NCBI RefSeq assembly: GCF_012971725.1
Contig: NZ_CP048833.1
Coordinates: 1,054,001-1,118,000, forward strand
DNA: 64,000 bases
Source of the DNA: Pseudomonas multiresinivorans
GTDB taxonomy: Bacteria; Pseudomonadota; Gammaproteobacteria; Pseudomonadales; Pseudomonadaceae
Direction: 5' to 3'
The notes below the pieces were generated by a model. It was not told the origin of the DNA. It did not search any database and was given only the letters and a program-made list of their open reading frames with translations. Below, piece by piece: positions 35,569 to 43,826 of this stretch (position 1 is its first letter; each line of letters opens with the position of its first letter). Both the position numbers and the translations under genes were made by a program.

Positions 35569-36632
35569 GACATTTCTCCTGCGTTCAACACGTCGGCGGC
35601 TCGTTTGAGCAGCTTCTTCACCGGGGCGGCAAGGCCGAGCCGCGGCGGGGTGGCGAGGTTATACCAGAGCCAGTCGGCCTCGGCCACGGCGGGGGCTGCG
35701 TCCTCGACGCGCACCAGCCAGGGCTCGATAGCCAGCTGGAAGTGGCTGAAGGTGTGGGTCACGCCGGGCAGTTCGCGGCGCTCGCCCAGGCGCAGGGCAT
35801 GGCGCTGGGCCAGTGGGTCGAGGGCGGCCAGGTCTTCCAGTTCAGGGAAGCTCCACAGCCCGCCCCAGAGGCCGGTCGACGGACGGCGATAAAGCAGGAT
35901 GTCGCCTTCGCGGTTGGCCAGGATCGGCATCAGCGTGCGCTTCTGCGGCAGCGCCTTGCGCGGCTTGGACACCGGGAAATCGGTCTCGCGGCCGAGGAAG
36001 TGCGCGCGGCAGCCTTCGCGCAGCGGGCAGAGCAGGCAGCTCGGCTTGCTGCGGGTGCAGAGCGTGGCGCCCAGGTCCATCATCGCCTGGGTGTAGTGGT
36101 TGGCCCGCTCGTGCGGTGTGAAGCGCTCGGCGGCCTCCCACAGCTGCTTGGCCACCTTGGGCTCGCCCGGATAGCCGTCGCAGGCGAGGTAGCGCGCCAG
36201 CACGCGCTTGACGTTGCCATCGAGGATCGGCGCCCTCAGGCCCATGGAGATGCTGGCGATGGCGCCGGCAGTGGAGCGGCCGATGCCGGGCAGCTCGGCG
36301 AGTTGCTCGACGTCACGGGGGAATTCGCCACCGTGCTGCTCCATCACGGTCTTCGCAGTCTTGTGCAGGTTTCGGGCGCGGGTGTAGTAGCCCAGGCCTG
36401 TCCACAGGTGCAGCACTTCGTCTTCCGGCGCGTTCGCGAGGTCGGCCACGGTGGGCAGTGCCGTCATGAAGCGGTCGTAGTAGCCCATCACGGTGCTGAC
36501 CTGGGTCTGCTGCAGCATGATTTCCGAGACCCACACCCGGTAGGGCGTGATGTTCTGCTGCCAGGGCAGGTCGTGGCGGCCGTGCGTGTCGAACCAGTCG
36601 AGCACGGCCGAATGGAAGCTTTGCGGGGTCAC
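35565..36632 (-). CDS. mutY: A/G-specific adenine DNA glycosylase
   Basis: Base-excision enzyme removing adenine opposite 8-oxoguanine, 355 residues. The start is GTG at 36632 (MTPQSFHSAVLDWFD), overlapping the asmA-like stop as GTGA. An upstream in-frame extension to 36815 would run antisense-like through the neighbouring gene's C-terminus and is rejected. It has HDLPWQQNITPYRVWVSEIM, the catalytic Glu in EIMLQQTQV, the HhH-GPD LPGIGRSTAGAI, the 4Fe-4S Cys set in CTRSKPSCLLCPLREGC, and a C-terminal NUDIX-like 8-oxoG recognition domain. Confidence 0.96.
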   Translation of the reverse strand: MTPQSFHSAVLDWFDTHGRHDLPWQQNITPYRVWVSEIMLQQTQVSTVMGYYDRFMTALPTVADLANAPEDEVLHLWTGLGYYTRARNLHKTAKTVMEQHGGEFPRDVEQLAELPGIGRSTAGAIASISMGLRAPILDGNVKRVLARYLACDGYPGEPKVAKQLWEAAERFTPHERANHYTQAMMDLGATLCTRSKPSCLLCPLREGCRAHFLGRETDFPVSKPRKALPQKRTLMPILANREGDILLYRRPSTGLWGGLWSFPELEDLAALDPLAQRHALRLGERRELPGVTHTFSHFQLAIEPWLVRVEDAAPAVAEADWLWYNLATPPRLGLAAPVKKLLKRAADVLNAGEMS

Positions 36633-38857
36633 TTCTTGAACAGCCCTTTGAGTGCGTCTTTGAGTTCGGGACTGACCTTGTCGCCGAGCTTCTCTTCGAG
36701 TTTCTGGTTCAGCCGGTCCCCGGCCAAACGTGCGGCGATCCTGCCGATGCCGTCCTTGTCCAGGCGGCAGGCCTTGGCGCCCAGCTCCAGCGGGCCGCGG
36801 CAGCGCAGCGGCCATTCGATGCCGACATAGCGCTTGTTCACCTCGCAGGCCGGATCGGGCATGTCGCTCTTGTCGCCTTCGATGGTCACGCCGACGCGGT
36901 AGTCCATGCCCAGTACTCGCAGGTCGAGGTCGCCGTCAGCCTTGACGGTCAGGCCGGGAATGCTGGCCTTGAGGTCCGGGTTGCTGGCCACGCCGTTGCG
37001 GAAGGTGAGGTTGCCCTGCAGTTCGCGGAACGGCGTGTCCTTGCCGCCGTGCTCAGCGGTCAGCGACTTGCGGTTGAGCGTGGCGATGCCCTGGCACAGT
37101 TGTTGTTCCAGGTTGGCGTTGAGCAGCACGCCCTGGGTCATGACGAAGCGCGCGGTGCCGTTGAGGTTGTCGATCCAGGCCTTTTGACTGTTGCCCTGGG
37201 TGGTGATGTCGGCATCCAGGTCGAGCAGGCCCTTCACCGGCGGCTTCTGGCCCTGGGATTCGAGCAGGCGCTCCACCGGTATGTCGGCGATGTGCTTCTT
37301 GGCCTTCAGGGTCGGTACGTCCTGGCGTACGTCGAGGCTGGCGGTGGCGTTGAACTTGCCGTCGTAGAGCTCACCGCGCATGTCGTCGAGGTTGAGCAGG
37401 CCGCCCTGGCCGCGCAGCTTGAGCACGGCGTTGTCGATGGGCAGCTTGTCCAGGGTCAGCTGGCCGAGGGTCAGGCTGGCGTCCAGGTCCAGTGCACGCA
37501 GGCGGGCGATAGGCAGCAGCGGCGCGTCGCTCCAGGCTTGCTGGGTCGGCTGGTTGGGCAGCGGGGTGTCGCCTTTGATAGCGCTCTGCTCGGTGCTGGC
37601 AACTTCGGCCTTGCGTGCGCTGTTGGTGGCTTCCTGGGCCTTCTTGACCTTGGCCGGCAGGTAGCGGTCGAGGTTCAGCATGTCGCCGGACAACTGGGCA
37701 CGGATGGCCTGCTTGCCGAAGTCGGCGATGCCGAGGTTGCCGCTGAAGCTGCTGTCGTCCAGCTTCAGCTTGAGGTCGTTCAAGGTCAGGCTGTTGCGGG
37801 TGCCGCTGACGCGGGTGGCCAGTTCGAGCTTGGTGAGGGTGGTGGTATCGGCCATTTCCGGCAGGGTCTGGCCGATGCTTTCGAGGAACTCGCGCAGATT
37901 GAACGGCGCCAGCGACAGGCCGCCATCGAACTTGGGCTCCTTGTCCAGCTCGCGGGCCTTGAGCTCACCGAGGGCGCGCAGCTGGTTGACGGTGACCTTC
38001 AGGCCATTCCACTCGGCAACCTGGGCTGCCTGGTCGAGTACCAGTTGGCCCTGGGCACTGTAGTTGGCGGTCTTGCCCTGGAACTGGTCGCCGGAAACTT
38101 CGCCGGAGAGCTTGGCGTCTTCGAGCTGGTAGCGCTTGAGGGCGCGGTCGAAGCGCAGGTTGCCGGTCAGTTCGGTGCGGGCGCGGATCACCGGCTGGTT
38201 GGTGCCCAGGTAGGCGCTGAGCTTGAGCGGGATGTTGCTGCCTTCGCGGATGGCGCCGGTGGTCAGCTCGATACCCTCGACGCTGTAGGTCTTGCCGCTC
38301 TGGGCGTCGGCGTAGTCGATACGGGCGTTCTTCACGTTCAGGCTGTCGATGTCCAGCTTCATCGCCTGGTGGGATTGCTGGGCGTCAGCCTTGGCCTGCT
38401 CGGTTGGCGCGGGCGCCGGTTGTGCGGCAGGCGGCGTGCCGGCAGCGGGCTGGGCGGGCTTGCCGATGCTTTCCCAATTGCCGACGCCGGCCTTGTCCCT
38501 GTTCAGGGAAAGGGTCAGGCCCTCGACGCGGATATCGCTCATCTGCACTTCCTTGCGCAGCAGCGGCAGCACGCGCACGGACATGGCCAGCAACTGGGCG
38601 TCGGCGAACGGCTTGTCCGGGGTCTGCAGGCTCGCCACGCTGGTGTCATGCAGCTCCAGGCCCAGCCAGGGGAACAGGCTCCAGCCAATGTCGCCCTTGA
38701 GGTTCAGCTCCAGGTTGGCCTTGTCCCGGGCGAGCTGGCGGATCTCGTCCTTGTAGTCGTTCGGGTCGAAGAAGTGGGTCAGCACGAAGCCGGCGGCGAC
38801 GATGAGCAGCAGCAGGACCAGGGCAATGATGCCGATGATTTTGCCGAACGCTTTCAT
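36629..38857 (-). CDS. AsmA family protein
   Basis: 742 residues. An N-terminal membrane anchor (IIGIIALVLLLLIVAAGFVL, ~8-27) is followed by the AsmA N-domain start THFFDPNDYKDEIRQLARDK. A long beta-rich repeating groove follows, with a C-terminal AsmA_2 segment (~590-700). Residues ~140-165 form a low-complexity Ala/Pro/Gln linker. AsmA-like proteins are inner-membrane-anchored bridge-like proteins implicated in outer-membrane lipid homeostasis. Coupled to mutY by a four-base overlap. Confidence 0.9.
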   Translation of the reverse strand: MKAFGKIIGIIALVLLLLIVAAGFVLTHFFDPNDYKDEIRQLARDKANLELNLKGDIGWSLFPWLGLELHDTSVASLQTPDKPFADAQLLAMSVRVLPLLRKEVQMSDIRVEGLTLSLNRDKAGVGNWESIGKPAQPAAGTPPAAQPAPAPTEQAKADAQQSHQAMKLDIDSLNVKNARIDYADAQSGKTYSVEGIELTTGAIREGSNIPLKLSAYLGTNQPVIRARTELTGNLRFDRALKRYQLEDAKLSGEVSGDQFQGKTANYSAQGQLVLDQAAQVAEWNGLKVTVNQLRALGELKARELDKEPKFDGGLSLAPFNLREFLESIGQTLPEMADTTTLTKLELATRVSGTRNSLTLNDLKLKLDDSSFSGNLGIADFGKQAIRAQLSGDMLNLDRYLPAKVKKAQEATNSARKAEVASTEQSAIKGDTPLPNQPTQQAWSDAPLLPIARLRALDLDASLTLGQLTLDKLPIDNAVLKLRGQGGLLNLDDMRGELYDGKFNATASLDVRQDVPTLKAKKHIADIPVERLLESQGQKPPVKGLLDLDADITTQGNSQKAWIDNLNGTARFVMTQGVLLNANLEQQLCQGIATLNRKSLTAEHGGKDTPFRELQGNLTFRNGVASNPDLKASIPGLTVKADGDLDLRVLGMDYRVGVTIEGDKSDMPDPACEVNKRYVGIEWPLRCRGPLELGAKACRLDKDGIGRIAARLAGDRLNQKLEEKLGDKVSPELKDALKGLFKK

Positions 38858-38998
38858 GGACGGGTCCTTGTTCAGGCGGCGAATGGGATGGCGAGGAAGT
38901 ATACCAATGACGCGCCGGCACCCCAGCCCGCAGGGCAGGGCGCCGTTAATGCGGAGTTGGAACGGGGACGCGGCGCTCGGTTCCCGTCATGAACGCGA

Positions 38999-39397
38999 TC
39001 AGGTCGTTTCCAGTGTCAGGCCAAGATGCTCGGCGAAAACAGCCGCTTCGTGTTTGCCGTCAGGTGCTGTCAGCCGCAGCGCGGCCCCTTGCAGCACAGC
39101 CAGGCGCTGGGCCTCTTCGAGCAGGCGGCGGGCCACGCCGCGTCCGCGGGTGACCTGGCGCACGCACAGGCGGGAAAGCCGCCAGGCATCTCCATCACGC
39201 TCGATCCAGGCGGCGCCCAGCAGGCGATCATTGAAGCGCCCGGTGAACAGCCGGCCCTCGGCAAGTCCGCGCTCGATCAGTTCACCGGCCTCGGCGAAGG
39301 GCGCCAGCAGCCAGTCGGGCGCGTCGGCGTAGATCTTCAGCAGGTCCTGGCGGTCCTGGTCGCTGGGCTGGGTCAGGTGCTGGACGACGACGGGCAT
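38999..39397 (-). CDS. GNAT acetyltransferase, PanZ/PanM-like
   Basis: 132 residues starting MPVVVQHLTQ at 39397 with GAGG upstream. A longer in-frame extension to 39805 runs antisense through hisB and is rejected. The layout, with DQDRQDLLKIYADAP, FNDRLLGAAWIERDG and the acetyl-CoA loop VTRGRGVARRLLEEAQR, resembles PanZ/PanM. PanZ binds PanD with acetyl-CoA and controls aspartate decarboxylase maturation in enterobacteria. It is divergent from hisB. Whether it works on PanD here is untested. Confidence 0.8.
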   Translation of the reverse strand: MPVVVQHLTQPSDQDRQDLLKIYADAPDWLLAPFAEAGELIERGLAEGRLFTGRFNDRLLGAAWIERDGDAWRLSRLCVRQVTRGRGVARRLLEEAQRLAVLQGAALRLTAPDGKHEAAVFAEHLGLTLETT

Positions 39398-39483
39398 GCT
39401 CGATCCTCGTATTCGGGCCGCGCAGTGTAGGACCATCGGCCAGCGCCGACCACCGCCCGTAGCCGCGCAGCGCCCGGCGCGCC

Positions 39484-39507
39484 TATAATGCCGGCCCTTC
39501 TTATAAT
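39484..39507 (+). promoter_or_regulatory. Candidate hisB promoter (two TATAAT boxes)
   Basis: Two perfect TATAAT hexamers at 39484-39489 and 39502-39507 precede hisB by 30-50 bp. No convincing -35 hexamer was found for either. Confidence 0.45.
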
Positions 39508-39536
39508 TACGTGCAGTGTTAGCTGTGGAGCTGGTG

Positions 39537-40130
39537 ATGGCCGAACGCAAGGCATCCGTCGCGCGCGACACCCTGGAAACCCAGATCAAGGTTTCCATCG
39601 ACCTGGATGGAACGGGCAAGGCCCGCTTCGATACCGGGGTTCCCTTCCTCGAGCACATGATGGACCAGATCGCCCGCCACGGCCTGATCGACCTGGACAT
39701 CGAGTGCAAGGGCGACCTGCATATCGACGACCACCATACCGTCGAAGACATCGGCATCACCCTCGGCCAGGCCTTCGCCAAAGCCATCGGCGACAAGAAA
39801 GGCATCCGCCGCTACGGCCATGCCTACGTGCCGCTGGACGAGGCGCTGTCGCGCGTGGTCATCGACTTCTCCGGCCGCCCCGGCCTGCAGATGCACGTGC
39901 CGTTCACCCGTGCCAGCGTCGGTGGCTTCGACGTGGACCTGTTCATGGAGTTCTTCCAGGGCTTCGTCAACCACGCCAACGTCACCCTGCACATCGACAA
40001 CCTGCGCGGGCACAACACCCACCACCAGATCGAAACCGTGTTCAAGGCTTTCGGCCGCGCGCTGCGCATGGCCATCGAGCTGGACGAGCGCATGGCCGGC
40101 CAGATGCCGTCCACCAAAGGGTGCCTGTAA
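39537..40130 (+). CDS. hisB: Imidazoleglycerol-phosphate dehydratase
   Basis: Monofunctional histidine-biosynthesis enzyme (sixth step), 197 residues, Mn-dependent. The start is ATG 39537 (MAERKASVARDTLET) with GGAG eight bases upstream, not the TTG at 39516. Metal-binding motifs DDHHTVEDIG and NTHHQIETVFKAFG are intact. No N-terminal HisB phosphatase domain, as usual in Pseudomonas. The stop overlaps the hisH start by one base (TAATG). Confidence 0.97.
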   Translation: MAERKASVARDTLETQIKVSIDLDGTGKARFDTGVPFLEHMMDQIARHGLIDLDIECKGDLHIDDHHTVEDIGITLGQAFAKAIGDKKGIRRYGHAYVPLDEALSRVVIDFSGRPGLQMHVPFTRASVGGFDVDLFMEFFQGFVNHANVTLHIDNLRGHNTHHQIETVFKAFGRALRMAIELDERMAGQMPSTKGCL

Positions 40131-40768
40131 TGCAGACCGTCGCCGTCATCGACTACGGCATGGGCAACCTGCACTCAGTGTCCAAGGCGCTGGAGCGCGT
40201 GGGCGCCGGGCGCGTACTGGTGACCAGCGATGCCAATGTGATCCGCGAGGCGGACCGCGTGGTGTTCCCCGGCGTCGGCGCGATCCGTGACTGCATGGCC
40301 GAAATCAAGCGCCTGGGCTTCGACAGCCTGGTGCGTGAAGTCAGCCAGGACCGCCCGTTCCTCGGCATCTGCGTCGGCATGCAGGCGCTGATGGAGCGTA
40401 GTGAAGAGAACGACGGCGTCGACTGCATCGGCCTGTTCCCCGGCCAGGTACGCTTCTTCGGCAAGGACCTGCACGAGGACGGCGAGCACCTGAAGGTGCC
40501 GCACATGGGCTGGAATGAAGTGGCGCAGGGCGTGGATCACCCGCTGTGGCACGACATCCCGGACCGCGCACGCTTCTACTTCGTACACAGCTACTACATC
40601 CAGCCAGGCAATCCGCGCCAGGTGGTCGGCCGCGGCCATTACGGTGTCGACTTTGCCGCTGCGTTGGCCGATGGCTCGCGCTTCGCCGTGCAGTTCCACC
40701 CGGAGAAGAGCCATACCCACGGCCTGCAGTTGCTGCAGAACTTCGCCGCCTGGGATGGCCGCTGGTAA
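40130..40768 (+). CDS. hisH: Imidazole glycerol phosphate synthase glutaminase subunit
   Basis: 212-residue class I glutamine amidotransferase that channels ammonia to HisF. The nucleophile Cys is in GICVGMQAL. The catalytic His and Glu are in FHPEKSHTHG. Its ATG shares the A of the hisB stop (TAATG), so translation is coupled. It is the first of the two IGP-synthase subunits. HisF follows after a DUF2164 gene and hisA. Confidence 0.97.
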   Translation: MQTVAVIDYGMGNLHSVSKALERVGAGRVLVTSDANVIREADRVVFPGVGAIRDCMAEIKRLGFDSLVREVSQDRPFLGICVGMQALMERSEENDGVDCIGLFPGQVRFFGKDLHEDGEHLKVPHMGWNEVAQGVDHPLWHDIPDRARFYFVHSYYIQPGNPRQVVGRGHYGVDFAAALADGSRFAVQFHPEKSHTHGLQLLQNFAAWDGRW

Positions 40769-40771
40769 GCC

Positions 40772-41032
40772 ATGGCACGCCAGAAGGACAAGCCCGCGAT
40801 CCTCGAGCTCGATGGCGCCCAGCGCCAGAGTGCGGCGCGGGCCATCCAGCGTTTTCTCGAAGAACGCTTCGAGCTGGACGTCGGTTCCTTCGAGGCCGAG
40901 GAGGCGCTGGATTTCTTCATGCGCGAGTTCGGCCCGCTGTTCTACAACAAGGCGGTCTTCGACGTGCAATCTCACCTGAAAGACCGGTTCGAGAGCATCG
41001 AAAGCGACTTGTGGGCGCTCGAGAAGAGCTGA
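40772..41032 (+). CDS. DUF2164 family protein
   Basis: 86 residues, acidic, predicted cytosolic, all-helical. It contains RFLEERFELDVGSFEAEEAL and FYNKAVFDVQSHLKDRF, which match the DUF2164 family. It is three bases after hisH and inside the his operon, a conserved Pseudomonas arrangement. Function unknown. Confidence 0.88.
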   Translation: MARQKDKPAILELDGAQRQSAARAIQRFLEERFELDVGSFEAEEALDFFMREFGPLFYNKAVFDVQSHLKDRFESIESDLWALEKS

Positions 41033-41072
41033 CCCGACCCCATTCATCTTTGGATTCGAGCAGGTTCAACCC

Positions 41073-41810
41073 ATGCTGATCATCCCCGCAATCGATCTGA
41101 AAGACGGCGCCTGCGTGCGCCTGCGCCAGGGCCTGATGGAAGACGCCACGGTCTTCTCCGACGACCCGGTATCCATGGCCGCCAAGTGGGTGGAGGGCGG
41201 TTGCCGCCGTCTGCACCTGGTGGACCTGAACGGCGCCTTCGAAGGCAAGCCGGTCAACGGTGAAGTGGTCACCGCCATCGCCAAGCGCTACCCGAACCTG
41301 CCGATCCAGATCGGCGGTGGCATCCGCTCGCTGGAAACCATCGAGCACTACGTCCGTGCCGGCGTCAGCTACGTGATCATCGGCACCAAAGCAGTCAAGC
41401 AGCCGGAGTTCGTTGCCGAAGCGTGCAAGGCATTCCCGGGCAAGGTCATCGTCGGCCTGGACGCGAAAGACGGCTTCGTCGCCACCGATGGCTGGGCGGA
41501 AGTGAGCTCGGTACAGGTCATCGACCTGGCCAAGCGTTTCGAGGCCGATGGCGTCTCGGCGATCGTCTACACCGACATCGCGAAGGACGGCATGATGCAG
41601 GGCTGCAACGTCGAAGCCACCGCCGCGCTGGCCAACGCCACGCGCATCCCGGTGATCGCTTCGGGCGGCATCCACAATCTGGGCGACATCCAGAAACTGC
41701 TGGACGCCCGCACGCCGGGCATCGTCGGCGCCATCACTGGCCGCGCGATCTATGAAGGCACGCTGGACGTCGCCGAAGCCCAGGCACTGTGCGACGCCTT
41801 CAAGGGCTGA
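41073..41810 (+). CDS. hisA: Phosphoribosyl-formimino-AICAR-phosphate ketol-isomerase
   Basis: 245-residue beta/alpha barrel, fourth enzyme of histidine synthesis. The N-terminal catalytic Asp is in IPAIDLKDGACVRLRQG, and the second half-barrel Asp in VIVGLDAKDG and YTDIAKDGM. Phosphate-binding loops IGGGIRS and ASGGIHN are intact. It is followed by a 95 bp intergenic repeat before hisF. Confidence 0.97.
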   Translation: MLIIPAIDLKDGACVRLRQGLMEDATVFSDDPVSMAAKWVEGGCRRLHLVDLNGAFEGKPVNGEVVTAIAKRYPNLPIQIGGGIRSLETIEHYVRAGVSYVIIGTKAVKQPEFVAEACKAFPGKVIVGLDAKDGFVATDGWAEVSSVQVIDLAKRFEADGVSAIVYTDIAKDGMMQGCNVEATAALANATRIPVIASGGIHNLGDIQKLLDARTPGIVGAITGRAIYEGTLDVAEAQALCDAFKG

Positions 41811-41816
41811 TTCGAA

Positions 41817-41911
41817 CGTAGGGTGGGTTAGCCGTGCAGCGGCGTAACCCACCGATGAGGGCATCGGGTGGTGAGACAGCATGGGTATCGCTGTGCTCCA
41901 CCCATCCTACG
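41817..41911. repeat. Intergenic mosaic repeat between hisA and hisF
   Basis: A 95 bp imperfectly palindromic element. Ends CGTAGGGTGGG and CCCATCCTACG are inverted. The left half itself forms GGTGGGTTA...TAACCCACC. Elements with this GTAGGGTGGGTTAGCC start are familiar in the intergenic DNA of many Pseudomonas genomes. It interrupts an otherwise coupled operon. Confidence 0.75.
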
Positions 41912-41922
41912 AGAGCATTGCT

Positions 41923-42693
41923 ATGGCACTGGCTAAACGCATCATTCCCTGCCTCGACGTGGACAACGGCCGCGTGGTGAAGGGCGTCAAGTTCGAGAAC
42001 ATCCGCGACGCCGGCGACCCGGTGGAAATCGCCCGTCGCTACGACGAGCAGGGCGCGGACGAGATCACCTTCCTCGACATCACCGCCAGCGTCGATGGTC
42101 GCGACACTACCTTGCATACCGTCGAGCGCATGGCCAGCCAGGTGTTCATCCCGCTGACCGTGGGCGGCGGCGTCAGGACAGTGCAGGACATCCGCAACCT
42201 GCTCAATGCCGGTGCGGACAAGGTCTCGATCAACACCGCCGCGGTGTTTACTCCGGAGTTCGTCGGCGAAGCCGCCGCGCGCTTCGGCTCGCAGTGCATC
42301 GTGGTTGCCATCGACGCCAAGAAAGTGTCGGCCCCCGGCGAAACCCCGCGCTGGGAAATCTTCACCCACGGCGGCCGCAAGCCCACCGGGCTGGATGCAG
42401 TGGAGTGGGCGAAGAAGATGGAAGGCCTGGGCGCCGGTGAAATCCTGCTGACCAGCATGGACCAGGACGGCGTGAAGAGCGGCTACGACCTGGGCGTGAC
42501 CCGCGCCATCAGTGAGGCTGTGGGCGTTCCGGTGATCGCTTCCGGCGGCGTCGGCAACCTGGAGCACCTGGCCGCCGGCATCATCGAAGGCAAGGCCGAC
42601 GCGGTGCTCGCGGCGAGCATCTTCCACTTCGGCGAGTACAGCGTGCCGGAGGCCAAGGCCTACCTGGCCAGCCGCGGTATCGTCGTGCGCTGA
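41923..42693 (+). CDS. hisF: Imidazole glycerol phosphate synthase cyclase subunit
   Basis: 256-residue beta/alpha barrel producing IGP and AICAR from PRFAR and HisH-derived ammonia. The start is ATG 41923 (MALAKRIIPCLDVDNG). An upstream frame from 41881 lies within the repeat and is rejected. Catalytic Asp in CLDVDNGRVVKG and in LTSMDQDGVKSGYD, phosphate loops GGGVRT and ASGGVGN. The ribosome-binding site is weak, possibly because the repeat separates it from hisA. Confidence 0.97.
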   Translation: MALAKRIIPCLDVDNGRVVKGVKFENIRDAGDPVEIARRYDEQGADEITFLDITASVDGRDTTLHTVERMASQVFIPLTVGGGVRTVQDIRNLLNAGADKVSINTAAVFTPEFVGEAAARFGSQCIVVAIDAKKVSAPGETPRWEIFTHGGRKPTGLDAVEWAKKMEGLGAGEILLTSMDQDGVKSGYDLGVTRAISEAVGVPVIASGGVGNLEHLAAGIIEGKADAVLAASIFHFGEYSVPEAKAYLASRGIVVR

Positions 42694-42698
42694 TCCCT

Positions 42699-42725
42699 TC
42701 CGGGCCGGGGTTCTCCCGGCCCGAT
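42699..42725 (+). terminator. Candidate terminator after hisF
   Basis: Stem CGGGCCGGG/CCCGGCCCG with a short loop right after the hisF stop, but without a T-run. It is therefore probable mRNA 3' end protection or a weak terminator. Confidence 0.5.
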
Positions 42726-42921
42726 GGCTCTATCGCGAGCCTTTCTCTCCCGCGTCCGGTGGCCGCATCCCCTTCCTGCGCACGAAGCTTGCTAGCCGAA
42801 GGCTTCAGTCAAGGTAATGGCGTATCTATGTCCCATTGCCATATTCATAGGGTTTATTGACGTCAATTCTCCGAGTAAGCTCTGCGCCTTCTCAGAATTG
42901 TCATACGCAGGAAATATCTCG

Positions 42922-43680
42922 ATGCTGAAGCGCATTCTGCTCGCATGGCTAGGCTGCGGCCTGCTTCTGGCTGGCGCGGCAAGGGCCGAAACGGATTCTT
43001 CGGATTACAGCGTGGTGCTGCTCACCGAGAACTTCCCCCCTTACAACATGGCCATCAACGGCAAGAACTTCGCCCAGGAAGACAGCATCGACGGCATCGC
43101 CGTGGATATCGTCAAGGAGATGTTCAAGCGCGCCGGCGTGCAGTACAGCCTGACCCTGCGCTTCCCCTGGGACCGCATCTACAAGCTGGCGCTGGAGAAG
43201 CCCGGCTACGGCGTGTTCGTCACCGCGCGGCTGCCCGAGCGCGAAAGCCAGTTCAAGTGGGTCGGTCCGATCGGCCCGGACGACTGGGTGCTGCTGGCCA
43301 AGGCCGACAGCCCGATCAGCCTGAACAATCTGGACGAAGCGAAGAAATACCGCGTCGGTGCCTACAAGGGTGACGCCATGGCGCAATACCTGGGCGAGCA
43401 CGGTTTCGAGCCGGTGCTGGCGCTGCGTGACCAGGAGAACGCCGCCAAGCTGCGCGATGGCCAGATCGACCTGTGGGCCAGCGGTGACCCGGCGGGCCGT
43501 TACTTGGCCAAGCAGGTGGGCGTCACCGGCCTGAAGACCGTACTGCGCTTCAACAGCGACCAGCTGTTCCTCGCGCTGAACCGCGAGACCCCGGATGCCG
43601 TGGTGCAGAAGCTGCAGGCGGCGCTGGACAAGATGCGCGCCGAAGGTTTCGTCGACGACGTACTCAACAGTTACCTGTAA
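42922..43680 (+). CDS. Periplasmic solute-binding protein (SBP_bac_3), copy A
   Basis: 252 residues starting MLKRILLAWLGCG at 42922 with AGGAAA upstream. An upstream frame from 42817 has no ribosome-binding site. A signal peptide is cleaved after AARA (~22). The mature part has the family-3 fold features LTENFPPYNMAINGKNF and GIAVDIVKEMFKRAGVQYSL. It is about 60 percent alike by eye to the next gene and lacks transporter partners nearby. By position it corresponds to the PA5138-type genes. Confidence 0.88.
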   Translation: MLKRILLAWLGCGLLLAGAARAETDSSDYSVVLLTENFPPYNMAINGKNFAQEDSIDGIAVDIVKEMFKRAGVQYSLTLRFPWDRIYKLALEKPGYGVFVTARLPERESQFKWVGPIGPDDWVLLAKADSPISLNNLDEAKKYRVGAYKGDAMAQYLGEHGFEPVLALRDQENAAKLRDGQIDLWASGDPAGRYLAKQVGVTGLKTVLRFNSDQLFLALNRETPDAVVQKLQAALDKMRAEGFVDDVLNSYL

Positions 43681-43684
43681 CACT

Positions 43685-43716
43685 CGAAGGCCGGCTACTC
43701 GCCGGCCTTCGTGTTT
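43685..43716 (+). terminator. Intrinsic terminator between the two binding-protein genes
   Basis: Perfect 11 bp stem CGAAGGCCGGC/GCCGGCCTTCG with loop TACTC, followed by TGTTT. It suggests that the paralogues are separate transcription units. Confidence 0.75.
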
Positions 43717-43826
43717 GGCGCCGACATCCCTCGGCGCCGGTTTTGCCACGGAAGGCAGACGAGCGAAGTATTCCGTCCCCTCTGCAGGGATGCCGCAAGC
43801 CCAATAACGATAACCAAGCGAGCGGT

